Shown here: one piece after another, positions 36,310 through 45,561 of the stretch
Layout: each line of letters starts with the position of its first letter
Numbering within the stretch: the stretch's first letter is position 1
DNA from: Alphaproteobacteria bacterium
GTDB taxonomy: Bacteria > Pseudomonadota > Alphaproteobacteria > Micavibrionales > Micavibrionaceae
Direction of reading: 5' to 3'
Assembly (NCBI GenBank): GCA_016125135.1
Contig: WGMJ01000010.1
Span: 99,885-160,575 of the forward strand
DNA: 60,691 nt
The notes under the pieces: generated by a model
Databases searched by the model: none
What the model was told of the DNA's origin: nothing
The model's input: the letters and a program-made list of their open reading frames with translations, nothing else
Program-made: the position numbers and the translations under genes

Positions 36310-38561
36310 TGAGTAAGAAAACAACAAACGCCGCCTCTGCCCAATCGATTATAGAGCAGCCGATCACCGACCTGATTTCGGAGCGTTACCTTGCCTATGC
36401 GCTTTCTACTATTATGTCACGCTCGTTGCCGGATGTACGGGATGGGTTAAAGCCCGTTCACCGCCGCCTTTTATATGCAATGGCGCAGCTAAAGCTGGAC
36501 CCCAAACACCCGCCTAAAAAATCGGCCCGTGTGGTGGGTGATGTTATCGGTAAGTTCCATCCGCATGGTGACCAGTCGGTTTATGATGCGCTTGTAAGGC
36601 TAGCGCAGGATTTTGCCGTGCGTTACCCGCTTGTCGACGGGCAGGGGAACTTCGGTAATATTGACGGTGATAACGCAGCCGCGATGCGTTACACAGAAGC
36701 GCGCCTCACGGAAACAGCCCAGCGTTTGCTGGAGGGTTTGGACGAAAACGCAGTTGATTTCCGCCCGACATATGATGGTGACAGTGAAGAGCCGATTGTT
36801 CTCGCCGCCAACTTCCCGAACTTACTCGCGAATGGGGCATCAGGTATCGCCGTGGGTATGGCGTGTTCTATCCCGCCGCATAATGTTGCTGAAATTTGTG
36901 ACGGGCTTTTGATGTTGCTCGAAAATAAAAAAGTAACAGTGAAAGAGCTTGTCGGCTGCATTAAAGGCCCTGATTTCCCGACCGGCGGTATATTGGTAGA
37001 GCCGAAGGAAAGCATATTGCAGGCTTATGAAACAGGCCGTGGTTCCTTCCGTGTCCGTGCCAAGTGGAAAAAAGAAGAGCTAAAAGGCGGTGGCTACCAG
37101 ATCGTTGTTACTGAAATCCCCTATCAGGTGCAAAAATCGAAACTGATTGAAAAAGTAGCCGCTTTAATGGAAGAGAAAAAGCTACCGCTACTTGATGATA
37201 TTATTGATGAAAGCGCTGAAGATGTGCGTGTTGTACTCACGCCGAAAAGCCGTAACGTTGCGCCCGAACTTCTGATGGAATCGCTGTTCCGCAATACGGA
37301 TTTTGAAACGCGCTTCTCGCTCAATATGAACGTGCTGACAGAACAGGGCAAAGTGCCGCGCGTGCTTTCACTAAAAGATGTTTTGCAAGAATTCCTGAAT
37401 CACAGACAGGTTGTGCTTGTGCGGCAGTCGAAACACAGGCTCGAGCAGGTGAACCACCGCCTGGAAGTGCTTGCCGGTTACCTGATCGTGTTCTTGAACC
37501 TTGATAAAGTGATCAAGATCATCCGCGATAGTGATGAGCCGAAGCCAGCTTTGATGAAAGCTTTCAAGCTGACGGAAGTACAAACAGAAGCTATTTTGAA
37601 TATGCGTTTGCGGTCTCTGCGTAAGCTTGAAGAGATGGAGATCAAGCAGGAAAACAAAGCGCTGACTGCTGAAAAAGATGATCTCGAGAAATTGATCTCC
37701 TCCGAAGCGCGCCAATGGACATCCATTAAAAAGCAAGTGCAGATTATGCAGAAAGCCTACGGGCTTGATACAGAGCTGGGCAAGCGGCGTTCGACCTTCT
37801 CGAAAGCCCCTGATGTTAGTATTGCCGAAGCTTTGGACGAAGTGCTGACAGAAAAAGAACCGATTACCGTTGTGTGCTCCGATAAAGGCTGGATCCGCGC
37901 CATGAAGGGCTGGGACCTGAATATAGAAGACTTCAAATATAAAGAAGGCGATGAAGAGCGCTTCGTACTTGAAGCAATGACAACGGACAAATTGTTGGTA
38001 TTTGCCACAAACGGCCGCTTCTATGCGCTCTCATGTGACAAGTTGCCCTCAGGCCGTGGTTTTGGTGAGCCACTGAAGGTGATGATGGAATTGCCGCAGG
38101 AAGTCGAGTTTGTTTCTATTTCTGTTTACATGCCGGAAGAAAAATTACTTGTCGCCTCGGATGACGGGCGCGGATTTATTGTGCCTGCGGCTGAATGTTT
38201 AGCGCAAACCAAAAACGGCAAGCAGATACTGAATGTTGATGAGGGTGTTAAGGCTGTTATCAGCTATGTTGTAGAGCCCGAGCATGACCATGTTGCTGTG
38301 ATTGGTGAAAACCGCAAACTCGTTGTGTTCCCGCTTGACCAGATCCCCGAAATGAATAAGGGCAAGGGCATTACGTTGCAAAAATATAAAGATGGTGGCT
38401 TGGCTGATGTCAAAACATTTACGCTTGGCGAAGGCTTGAGCTATGGCAGTGTAAAACGCCAGACGACAATTTCGAAAAAAGAGCTGATGCCATGGCTTGT
38501 CGAGCGTGCTCAAGCGGGCCGTTTGCCGCCAAATGGCTTCCCCAGAAGCGGAAAATTCTAG
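36309..38561 (+). CDS. parC: DNA topoisomerase IV subunit A
   Basis: This 750-residue type IIA topoisomerase subunit decatenates chromosomes together with ParE. Motifs are SLPDVRDGLKPVHRRLLYAM, HPHGDQSVYDALVRLAQDF, and AAMRYTEARL with the catalytic Tyr. The C-terminal beta-pinwheel is shorter than in GyrA and no GyrA-box is seen, which favours ParC. The residue after HPHGD (Ser80 in E. coli ParC, a quinolone position) is Gln here. It is coupled to recO by a one-base overlap. Confidence 0.93.
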   Translation: MSKKTTNAASAQSIIEQPITDLISERYLAYALSTIMSRSLPDVRDGLKPVHRRLLYAMAQLKLDPKHPPKKSARVVGDVIGKFHPHGDQSVYDALVRLAQDFAVRYPLVDGQGNFGNIDGDNAAAMRYTEARLTETAQRLLEGLDENAVDFRPTYDGDSEEPIVLAANFPNLLANGASGIAVGMACSIPPHNVAEICDGLLMLLENKKVTVKELVGCIKGPDFPTGGILVEPKESILQAYETGRGSFRVRAKWKKEELKGGGYQIVVTEIPYQVQKSKLIEKVAALMEEKKLPLLDDIIDESAEDVRVVLTPKSRNVAPELLMESLFRNTDFETRFSLNMNVLTEQGKVPRVLSLKDVLQEFLNHRQVVLVRQSKHRLEQVNHRLEVLAGYLIVFLNLDKVIKIIRDSDEPKPALMKAFKLTEVQTEAILNMRLRSLRKLEEMEIKQENKALTAEKDDLEKLISSEARQWTSIKKQVQIMQKAYGLDTELGKRRSTFSKAPDVSIAEALDEVLTEKEPITVVCSDKGWIRAMKGWDLNIEDFKYKEGDEERFVLEAMTTDKLLVFATNGRFYALSCDKLPSGRGFGEPLKVMMELPQEVEFVSISVYMPEEKLLVASDDGRGFIVPAAECLAQTKNGKQILNVDEGVKAVISYVVEPEHDHVAVIGENRKLVVFPLDQIPEMNKGKGITLQKYKDGGLADVKTFTLGEGLSYGSVKRQTTISKKELMPWLVERAQAGRLPPNGFPRSGKF

Positions 38562-38604
38562 AAAATCCGTGACAGATTTAAGCCCCTCCCGTATATAAAG
38601 CGGG

Positions 38605-40458
38605 ATGTTAAGCCTTTATACCAAACTCAAGCACGCAGTTGAAAACTGGGTCGATATTGAAAAGCCTTTGCCGGATGAACCGATCCCCGACAAGCCGATG
38701 GCGTTTGTCTGGCTTTTCTTGAAGCAGGCAAAATGGCCCTTCCTCACTATTTTTGCGTTTAACCTGGTGTCACACGGTCTTGAAGCACTGCAATACGGGT
38801 ATATCAAATGGTTTATCGAGCCAATTGAAAATGGCGCTGCAAGAGAAACAATTTGGCAGGAGCTATGGCCGCTAGTTGTCACGTTTACCATTCTTGTTTT
38901 GATTTTGCAGCCGCTTGCTGCCCGTATTTCAGTATTCATTATGGCTTGCGTGAGGCCCAGCTTTGTAAGTATGGCGCGGCGACAAATGGCCGAACATATC
39001 CGCAAGAACAGCTATGATTACTTTCTAAATGATTATGCAGGCCGACTTTCGAGCAAGGTATTTGAAACACCGCGTGCGGTAATGGAGATTATTTCTACAC
39101 TTATCGGGCCGATTATGTTTGCAAGTATGGCCTTTTTTGTATCGCTCGGACTGTTCTTTACAACGCACTGGTTATTTGTGGCTGTAACGCTTGTTTGGTT
39201 CGGCCTTTATGTTGTTATTATGTGGCATTACATACCTAAAATTCTTACGACATCCGGTAAAACCTATGACGAAGTCAGCAAGGCGCGCGGACGTTTGGTC
39301 GATAGCTTGACGAATATTCTTTCCATTAAACTTTTTAGTCGCAGCCACTACGAAGATAAGCATTATACAGAGAGCTTGCGTAGCATTACACATACCGGTC
39401 AAGTGATGTACCATACGATTAATTGGCAGGGCGTGTGGCTGGAGATTTTATCCGTTCTCTATGTTGGCGCAGGGTTTTTCTTGAGTATTTATCTGTGGCA
39501 GATAGGTGAATTCAAGGTTGCAGAGATAAGTATGGCCATGGCGCTGGTTATCCGCTTGATGACAACTTCATGGTGGATGTCTGAAACATTTGTGGGGTTA
39601 TTTGAGCAAGTTGGACAGGTGCAGGAAGGTGTTGACGAGCTCTCTAAAAAACTGACACTGCAAGATAAGAAGAGTGCACAGGCAGTTCAAGGCGACAATT
39701 TTTCAGTCACGCTTGATGATGTCACATTCGAATATCCGGGGCGCCCGATGTTCAAGGATTTTACGCTTGAGGTGAAACAGGGGCAGAAGATTGGCCTTGT
39801 GGGGCCAAGCGGTGCGGGGAAATCAACGCTCACCAAGCTTCTTATGCGCCTGCATGACGTTCAGGAAGGTCGTGTTTTGATCGGGACGCAGGACATACGC
39901 GATGTGACGCAGGATAGTTTGCGTGAGCATATTGCTGTTATTCCACAAGTGCCCGAGCTGTTCCACCGCACCATACGCGACAATATTAAATATGGCCGTT
40001 TGGACGCAACCGAAGAAGAGATGATTGAAGCGGCCAAGCGCGCTGGTGCACATGAATTTATTATGGAGTTGCGCGATAAAGGTGGCCGCACGGCTTATGA
40101 CACAATGGTGGGCGAGCGCGGCGTGAAGCTTTCAGGTGGGCAGCGCCAGCGCGTGGCTTTGGCGCGCGCTATTTTGAAAGATGCGCCTGTGCTGATACTG
40201 GATGAAGCGACCTCGTCACTGGATAGCGAGAGCGAACAGGCTATTCAAAAGGCGCTGGTTGATCTGATGAAAGATAAAACGGTGATTGCGATTGCACACA
40301 GGCTTTCAACGATTGCACACCTTGACCGTTTGTTGGTGATGGAGGAGGGGCGTATTGTAGAAGACGGTACACATGAGGCCCTCTTGCAAAAAGGCGGACT
40401 TTACGCCCGCCTTTGGAATTTGCAATCAGGTGGATTCTTAGGCGACCTTATCCATTAA
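38605..40458 (+). CDS. ABC exporter, fused membrane and ATPase domains
   Basis: This 617-residue half-transporter has an N-terminal six-helix exporter domain (about 40-340) and a C-terminal ATPase. The Walker A is GPSGAGKST, the Q-loop is near IPQVPELFHRTIRDNIKYG, the signature is LSGGQRQRVALARAI, Walker B is VLILDEATSSLD, and the switch His is in AIAHRLSTI. It resembles MsbA-like multidrug or lipid exporters, but the substrate cannot be told from sequence. Its 3' end overlaps the convergent unknown gene at 40448 by 11 bases. Confidence 0.9.
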   Translation: MLSLYTKLKHAVENWVDIEKPLPDEPIPDKPMAFVWLFLKQAKWPFLTIFAFNLVSHGLEALQYGYIKWFIEPIENGAARETIWQELWPLVVTFTILVLILQPLAARISVFIMACVRPSFVSMARRQMAEHIRKNSYDYFLNDYAGRLSSKVFETPRAVMEIISTLIGPIMFASMAFFVSLGLFFTTHWLFVAVTLVWFGLYVVIMWHYIPKILTTSGKTYDEVSKARGRLVDSLTNILSIKLFSRSHYEDKHYTESLRSITHTGQVMYHTINWQGVWLEILSVLYVGAGFFLSIYLWQIGEFKVAEISMAMALVIRLMTTSWWMSETFVGLFEQVGQVQEGVDELSKKLTLQDKKSAQAVQGDNFSVTLDDVTFEYPGRPMFKDFTLEVKQGQKIGLVGPSGAGKSTLTKLLMRLHDVQEGRVLIGTQDIRDVTQDSLREHIAVIPQVPELFHRTIRDNIKYGRLDATEEEMIEAAKRAGAHEFIMELRDKGGRTAYDTMVGERGVKLSGGQRQRVALARAILKDAPVLILDEATSSLDSESEQAIQKALVDLMKDKTVIAIAHRLSTIAHLDRLLVMEEGRIVEDGTHEALLQKGGLYARLWNLQSGGFLGDLIH

Positions 40459-40852
40459 TTGTGAAGGTTTTAGCAACGCTGCCATCATTGACGTTGAACT
40501 GCACGGCAACGCGGTCACCAGCCTGATAGTTCGGGTGTGCCCCCAGTTTTTCTTTAAGTAATTGTGCTGCCAGGTTCGCGATATATACGCGGCCCAATGC
40601 CTGGTCATCACCATAATCTGCACGCTTGGGAAACGCATCTGGGTTAGCGTAGTGCGCTTTTGTATGTTCATCACCAACTGTAAGAAGAATGAATAATTCG
40701 CGCAGGCGGCTCGGTAGAAAACTAACTTCAACCATTTTGTCTGAAGCAAAGCGCGCAAACTCATCACCGAGCGATTCAATACGAACGGCGCGTGCGCCTT
40801 CTGCGTTTACCGGAATGGGGGCTTCTGGTTGCCATGTTTGTGTTGCTGCCAT
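40448..40852 (-). CDS. unknown conserved-looking protein, last gene of a four-gene operon
   Basis: This 134-residue soluble protein has no signal or membrane segment. It shows an acidic/helical middle (DDQALGRVYIANLAAQLLKEKLG) and a beta-like end (GDRVAVQFNVNDGSVAKTF). I recognise no family. It starts 23 bases after the triplicated gene set on the same strand and is probably the last gene of that operon. Confidence 0.7.
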   Translation of the reverse strand: MAATQTWQPEAPIPVNAEGARAVRIESLGDEFARFASDKMVEVSFLPSRLRELFILLTVGDEHTKAHYANPDAFPKRADYGDDQALGRVYIANLAAQLLKEKLGAHPNYQAGDRVAVQFNVNDGSVAKTFTING

Positions 40853-40875
40853 AATTTATCCCTCTTTATTTAGTT

Positions 40876-41289
40876 TTAATGGGCCTCGAATTTAATTTCC
40901 AACCTTTTGGTCGGGGCCGCCATGGAGGGCTTTTTATCGTCTAGTTTTAGCTCCGCATGAAAGACCGTTGCGCGGGAGCTTGCCATATTATGATAAAGAA
41001 GGGAATATAAAATATAGCCCTCAAGACTGCTAATAAAGCGGATCTCACTGGGCCTACCGTGCTGCTGTATAAGGGTTGCTGAAAGCGGGTGTGTCACTTT
41101 GGGTGTCTCGGTGTTCACAGCAATTGAAAGCTTCGCCCGCTCCAACTCTTTGAATAATATATTATTATCGGATAAAAATTTACTGACAGCCTGCCCGAAA
41201 GCAATGCTGATTTCAGGGGCGCGCTGACGCAAATCGGCCGAATAATGCGCACCAGCCGTTGTATATTGTTGGGAGGTTCTGAGGTGCAT
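40876..41289 (-). CDS. unknown protein, member 3 of a tandem triplicate family
   Basis: This 137-residue soluble protein is paralogous to its two upstream neighbours. Shared features are RAPEISIAFGQAV near residue 28, an ERAKLSIAVNTETP strand, and a C-terminal LKLDDKKPSMAAPTKRLEI motif. Its ATG directly follows the upstream TAG, so the genes are tightly coupled. No known domain is recognised. Confidence 0.75.
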   Translation of the reverse strand: MHLRTSQQYTTAGAHYSADLRQRAPEISIAFGQAVSKFLSDNNILFKELERAKLSIAVNTETPKVTHPLSATLIQQHGRPSEIRFISSLEGYILYSLLYHNMASSRATVFHAELKLDDKKPSMAAPTKRLEIKFEAH

Positions 41290-41688
41290 CTAGGCACCCT
41301 CAAGGGTCAGGGCCAGCGTTTTCTGCGGTTTTGCCATTTTCGGGGTTTTATCGTCCATCTGTAGTTCTGCATAAACACGGGACGAGCGCGACCATTTCAT
41401 ATCGTGGAATAAAAGGAAATAAAGCACAGAGGCTTCCATTTCTTCAAAAAAACGGTCCTGACTAGGCCGTGTAGAGAGTTTTGCGAGCGGGTAGCTGATA
41501 TCGGGCGTTTCGGTATCAACTTTTATAGAGAAGCGCACGCGTTGGATGTCATCGTATGAAATTTTTTCATCCTTTAGAAACTGCCGTGCGGCATGCGCAA
41601 AGGCCGTGCTTATTTCGCCTGCGCGGTTGCTGAGCGGGGTATTCTTCCGTGCCTTCGAGGTTCTATAGGTGACGCTTTTACGGGCCAC
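41290..41688 (-). CDS. unknown protein, member 2 of a tandem triplicate family
   Basis: This 132-residue basic soluble protein is a paralogue of the genes on either side (RAGEISTAFAHAA, RVRFSIKVDTETP, LQMDDKTPKMAKPQKTLAL). It starts with GTG at 41688, immediately after the TAA of the upstream gene, with GGAGG at the end of that gene as ribosome-binding site. This confirms the GTG start and translational coupling. Confidence 0.75.
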   Translation of the reverse strand: MARKSVTYRTSKARKNTPLSNRAGEISTAFAHAARQFLKDEKISYDDIQRVRFSIKVDTETPDISYPLAKLSTRPSQDRFFEEMEASVLYFLLFHDMKWSRSSRVYAELQMDDKTPKMAKPQKTLALTLEGA

Positions 41689-42105
41689 TTACTTGGCCTC
41701 CATAATAAATTCAAAAGTTTTGGTGGGGGCCGACATTTTCGGCTTTTTGTCATCAACCCTTAAGGAAATAAGCAAAGTGGCTGTACCAGACCATGAGAGA
41801 TTATGCAGGTAAACATATTCTGTGATGTGTTCCTGTATCGTTTGGTAGAATTCGCCTTCTTCCATGTGTAGGCCGTGCTGGCGGTAAAACGCGAATGGAT
41901 AAGTGAGATTGGGTTGTTCTTTATTGACCGTTACTGACAATCTGGCACGTTCAATTTCATGGAAGAAAATGGGATTGCGGATATCATCTATATGGACTTC
42001 TGCAGCCTCGGCAAAGGCTTCGGCAATGTCGGACCCGCGGGAGGACAGTGTGTCGCCGAATTGAAACCCTGGTGAAGTAAATTTCTCTTTTAAAATGCCA
42101 GCCAT
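41689..42105 (-). CDS. unknown protein, member 1 of a tandem triplicate family
   Basis: This 138-residue soluble protein is first in the operon. Family features are SRGSDIAEAFAEAA, ERARLSVTVNKEQPNLTYP, a WSGTATLLISLRVDD strand, and the signature DDKKPKMSAPTKTFEF. The pattern, a helix, a strand with (V/I)-(N/D)-x-E-x-P, a second helix and the DDKxPxM(S/A) end, is conserved in all three members. The role is unknown. A 184-base gap separates it from a divergent unknown gene and should hold both promoters; I see no clear promoter there. Confidence 0.75.
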   Translation of the reverse strand: MAGILKEKFTSPGFQFGDTLSSRGSDIAEAFAEAAEVHIDDIRNPIFFHEIERARLSVTVNKEQPNLTYPFAFYRQHGLHMEEGEFYQTIQEHITEYVYLHNLSWSGTATLLISLRVDDKKPKMSAPTKTFEFIMEAK

Positions 42106-42289
42106 GTTTAAACCTTATGCCCGACACCCCTGTAACCACACATTTGAAAAACACAGGTGATGCTGCATCTGCGCACCTTGTGACGCTTAGCTATTGCCTA
42201 CGTCTTTTTTCTCCCATATTATTCCCCTCTTACGTAGCACCATATGTAAAGATAAGTCAATAAAAACAGGAAGATAAGGTGTAAAAATT

Positions 42290-42733
42290 ATGGATTGTCC
42301 TACAGAAACGCAGCTTACCACATTGTTTAGCGCCGCCATTGAAAGGCCAGCGCCCGCGGGCAATAACGGAGTGGTACATGGCCAGGATTTACAGATTGTG
42401 GATGCGCCCGAGTGTGGGGAAGGTGTCGTGCGTGTGATTTTCAGGACATCGGCAGACGGACTACAGGATGCTGCGATGCAACGTATAGGGGTGAATACAT
42501 TTCAAATCAATTTTACCGGTACAAGGGAGGAAGGCGGTCTGTCTTCAGTGTCCTACGCACCAGCCCCAACTCTTTGGATGCCGAATGGCTTACGCAGCGG
42601 TCCTTTTGAAGCCGGCATTCCAAACTTGCTTTCCGGTATGGTCAGACTTGAAATGTATGTACCTGAAGAGTTTGCAGACGATGTGCGCGCTTCAGGGGCC
42701 GTGACAGTCCGTTACACACGGCTGGGCCGCTAA
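42290..42733 (+). CDS. unknown protein divergent from the triplicate operon
   Basis: This 147-residue protein has no signal peptide and is beta-rich by pattern (GVVRVIFRTS, NTFQINFTGTREEGG, GMVRLEMYVPEEF, GAVTVRYTRLG). I recognise no family. A good terminator follows. Its position opposite the triplicate operon suggests, but does not prove, a shared role. Confidence 0.65.
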   Translation: MDCPTETQLTTLFSAAIERPAPAGNNGVVHGQDLQIVDAPECGEGVVRVIFRTSADGLQDAAMQRIGVNTFQINFTGTREEGGLSSVSYAPAPTLWMPNGLRSGPFEAGIPNLLSGMVRLEMYVPEEFADDVRASGAVTVRYTRLGR

Positions 42734-42735
42734 AT

Positions 42736-42761
42736 AAAAACCGCCCCGAAGGGCGGTTTTT
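42736..42761. terminator. bidirectional intrinsic terminator
   Basis: The stem AAAAACCGCCC / GGGCGGTTTTT (42736-42746 with 42751-42761) has a CGAA loop between two convergent genes. Confidence 0.85.
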
Positions 42762-42767
42762 ATTTTT

Positions 42768-43175
42768 CTAGCGACCGGAGGTTGTGCCGCCTGAAATATT
42801 TCCGCTTACACCCACGCCAGTGTCAATATCGGCATTCAGTCGTGCGCGTGTGTTCATATTGGTATTGGTACCAACACCGGCCGAGCCACGTGTGTCGCTG
42901 CCTATACTTGCGCCTGTTTCATTGCGGGAACGAACGCGCACAGCTTCATCATAAGCGGCACGATTACTTGTACGCAGGCGGTTCAAGTCTACTTCTGACA
43001 GGCTCAACATTTCATTGACCGTTAAACTTGCCCCAGGGCTTCTTTCAAGCTCGGTTGTAGAACGTGTTGTATGCGAAGGGTCATCATTGGCGGAGCCTGT
43101 TTGTGCGGTAGCAGGACTGACCGCAAAAAATATGGCAGCGGTGCCTAATAAAGCTATTGTGCTAAGTGATTTCAT
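42768..43175 (-). CDS. small secreted protein, paralogue of the next gene
   Basis: This 135-residue protein has a Sec signal (MKSLSTIALLGTAAIFFAVSPATAQ), then a short conserved core LSEVDLNRLRTSNRAAYDEA, and a low-complexity Gly/Thr/Asn/Ala tail. The core is shared with the gene at 43277-43603. No function is known; the tail looks disordered. Confidence 0.7.
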   Translation of the reverse strand: MKSLSTIALLGTAAIFFAVSPATAQTGSANDDPSHTTRSTTELERSPGASLTVNEMLSLSEVDLNRLRTSNRAAYDEAVRVRSRNETGASIGSDTRGSAGVGTNTNMNTRARLNADIDTGVGVSGNISGGTTSGR

Positions 43176-43235
43176 GGCGGTATTCCTTTTTTACTGTGCA
43201 TCGCTAACGCACGAAGAAAAGTTTTGTTGCAATAA

Positions 43236-43259
43236 AAAAAGGGCCATATGGCCCTTTTT
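43236..43259 (-). terminator. intrinsic terminator of the second secreted paralogue
   Basis: The perfect palindrome AAAAAGGGCC-ATAT-GGCCCTTTTT (43236-43259) lies 17 bases past the stop of the gene at 43277-43603. Confidence 0.8.
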
Positions 43260-43276
43260 CTGAAAATACATTCTAA

Positions 43277-43603
43277 CTATTCATCAAGACGACGAATAAC
43301 GGTTCTTTCTACACCCTCTTCTGTATCACGAACAGAAAGGCGCTCGATGTCACGACGGTCTGCCTGAAGCGCCATTTTGGCTTTATGTTCAGAGCGTACA
43401 CGTAGTGCTTCTTCATAGAGTGGGCGGTTTGTAATGCGGATACGGTCAAGACGGGCTTCAGACATATTGATAGCCTCAGCCTTTGTGAGCCGCTCCATTC
43501 TTTTTGGCGGATTTGTAATATTACTATTTGCAGCGAAGGACGGCATCGCTGAAACCAAAGTACCTGTGGCAGCTAAAAGTGCCAGAATTTTACAAGCTTT
43601 CAT
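43277..43603 (-). CDS. small secreted protein, paralogue of the previous gene
   Basis: This 108-residue protein begins at ATG 43603 (MKACKILALLAATGTLVSAM...), which has GGAG well placed. It has a signal peptide and the core MSEARLDRIRITNRPLYEEA, then a charged Arg/Glu-rich C-terminus. It shares the N-R-x-x-Y-(D/E)-E-A-(V/L)-R-V-R-S motif with the gene at 42768-43175. Function is unknown. Confidence 0.72.
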   Translation of the reverse strand: MKACKILALLAATGTLVSAMPSFAANSNITNPPKRMERLTKAEAINMSEARLDRIRITNRPLYEEALRVRSEHKAKMALQADRRDIERLSVRDTEEGVERTVIRRLDE

Positions 43604-43650
43604 GAGATTTCTCCTCTTCTCCCTAGCTAACGCCGCCAGAAAGAATAAGT

Positions 43651-44526
43651 TCACTCGACTTGTTTTTTCATGTGAACGGGGAAAATGAAATGGTAACGGT
43701 TTTCCCAGTCATCGATCAGGTCAAAATTAAGTGGCGTGGGGTTTTCATGGGCTATTTGCACGGCAACCAGTGGCGTGCCGTGGGTTATAGCGCCTGCCAG
43801 CAGGGCATCATCGCCCAGACAAATTAATTTGGAACCATTCCGGATGGCTCGTATCGGCGCTTTTACCATATCTTCAAAATTGAACTGATTGGCAGAAGGA
43901 TCTGCCATTTTCTGTGGAAGGATCAGGCGCGGGGAGACCCACAATGACGGTGTTTGTAACTTCTTCTGGTAACGCTCGAACGAAAAACGGAAAACATCCA
44001 TAACGTCATGCGGCGAGATAAGGGACGTATCAATAACAAGATCAAAATTTTCTGCGCAGCTAATATCAACGCCATAAACACGTGCGTAGCGTGTAACCTC
44101 GCTTGCTTTGCGATCGACAACCTGTTGGGTTGCCGTTGCAAGATCGGGGAATTTCTCACGTAGCGGCGTTTGGTCATCGCTGGAAATACGATCAATGGCA
44201 ATTTCAGGGTCGACCGAGAGCCGCACTTTGAAAGCATCCTGCACGAAATGCCATGCCATGCGTGAATCGAGAATGAGGTCCTCTTTATTATTGTTTAGAT
44301 CACGCAGGAAATTATCGACATAGTCATCGATCTCTTTCTTGCTTTCAGCAAGTTGGTTCAGTTCGGTAACGGTAATGCCCTTTTTTGCTGCAAGTTCGCG
44401 GAACATATTGCCAGTTGTAATGAGTTGGCATCCGAGTTTCTCTGCAACATTGCGCGCAAACGTGCTCTTGCCCGAGCCTGGGTCACCAGTAATGGTAATG
44501 CGTGTTGGAGAAGTTGCTTGCGCCAT
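43651..44526 (-). CDS. cytidylate-kinase-like P-loop protein with extra C-terminal domain
   Basis: This 291-residue protein has a P-loop at the start (ITGDPGSGKSTFARNVAEKLG) and nucleoside-monophosphate-kinase features (ITTGNMFRELAAKKG, LILDSRMAW). This matches the cytidylate kinase-like family rather than housekeeping Cmk. Residues from about 185 form an additional domain with no family I know. The substrate is uncertain. It lies downstream of motAB on the same strand (41-base gap). Confidence 0.75.
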   Translation of the reverse strand: MAQATSPTRITITGDPGSGKSTFARNVAEKLGCQLITTGNMFRELAAKKGITVTELNQLAESKKEIDDYVDNFLRDLNNNKEDLILDSRMAWHFVQDAFKVRLSVDPEIAIDRISSDDQTPLREKFPDLATATQQVVDRKASEVTRYARVYGVDISCAENFDLVIDTSLISPHDVMDVFRFSFERYQKKLQTPSLWVSPRLILPQKMADPSANQFNFEDMVKAPIRAIRNGSKLICLGDDALLAGAITHGTPLVAVQIAHENPTPLNFDLIDDWENRYHFIFPVHMKKQVE

Positions 44527-44567
44527 GGTCTTTTATAAGAGCCATGAGGCGGGGGGTCAAGCCAGCT

Positions 44568-45554
44568 TTAAGGGAATTGCACAGCGCCGCCGGATTTCTT
44601 GTAGCTACGGGTTTCTTTCTGGATTGTATCTGTTGTATTTAGCCCGCTTCCACCTTGTTCAGAGGATGAGCCAGCCTGACGTAGCAGAATAATGCTGATA
44701 CGGCGGTTGCGCGGGTCGCTTGGCGCGTCTTTCATGAAATGGTCGGTATCGGCTTTACCAACAACGTTTGCAAGGCGTTTCTCGCTAACGCCTTTGTCGG
44801 CCAGCACACGGCGGCTGGCATTGGCACGGTCAGCGGAAAGCTCCCAGTTTGTATAGTTTGCGCCACCACGATAGGCGTTACCATCAGTATGGCCGCGCAT
44901 CGAGATAGCATTCGGGACCGTCTTGATAATGTCGGCAACGGCTTCCATCAGCTTTCTGGTTTTCTCGTACATCTGTGCCGAGCCAGAAGGGAACATCGGC
45001 TCGCCTTCCTGATCGACAATCTGGATACGCAAGCCTTCATCGGTCACATCAATAACAACGTTTTTGGCGAGGTCCTTCAATTCGGATGATGAGGAGATGG
45101 TTTCTTCTATTTTTTGCTTCAGCTCGTCAAACTTTTGTTCTTCCCGCTTTGTCATTTCCTCTTGTAGCTGCTTGTCGGAGGCGTCTTCAAGTGATTGCTC
45201 TTTCGGGTCGGCAGCAGGGTTGGGGTCCATGGTCGGGTCAGGGCTGTTTACAACAGGGTCCATCTCGCTCACGCGCGCACCATCAACAGAGAAGCTTTGC
45301 CCTGCGAGCAAGCCCCCTGCGCCACTGATCTCGCTTGAAACTTGTGGCTGTGGGTCAAAGTAGTTGGCAATGCCTGTCTTTTGCTCTTCTGTTGTAACGT
45401 TCAAAAGCCAGAGCAGAAGAAAGAACGCCATCATCGCTGTTACGAAGTCGGCATAGGCAACTTTCCATGCACCACCATGGTGGCCATGGTCACCTTTTTT
45501 GATTTTCTTGATGATTGGTTGTAACTCTTCTTTGCCTTTTTCGTCTTTTGCCAT
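44568..45554 (-). CDS. motB: flagellar motor stator protein MotB
   Basis: This 328-residue protein has one membrane helix carrying the proton-binding aspartate (Asp36 in VAYADFVTAMMAFFLLLWLL). A long linker and an OmpA-like peptidoglycan-binding domain follow (SMRGHTDGNAYRG, LSADRANASRRVL). With MotA it forms the proton-driven stator. It lies 7 bases after motA. Confidence 0.94.
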   Translation of the reverse strand: MAKDEKGKEELQPIIKKIKKGDHGHHGGAWKVAYADFVTAMMAFFLLLWLLNVTTEEQKTGIANYFDPQPQVSSEISGAGGLLAGQSFSVDGARVSEMDPVVNSPDPTMDPNPAADPKEQSLEDASDKQLQEEMTKREEQKFDELKQKIEETISSSSELKDLAKNVVIDVTDEGLRIQIVDQEGEPMFPSGSAQMYEKTRKLMEAVADIIKTVPNAISMRGHTDGNAYRGGANYTNWELSADRANASRRVLADKGVSEKRLANVVGKADTDHFMKDAPSDPRNRRISIILLRQAGSSSEQGGSGLNTTDTIQKETRSYKKSGGAVQFP

Positions 45555-45561
45555 GGCTCAC

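Noticed and set aside
38562-38604. CCCGTATATAAAGCGGG as a terminator after parC
   Set aside because: Arms do not pair well and no T-run follows; it more likely holds the promoter or leader of the ABC exporter gene.
42106-42289. Promoters or small gene in the divergent gap before the triplicate operon
   Set aside because: AT-rich with weak hexamers only; no convincing promoter, operator or short gene could be defined.
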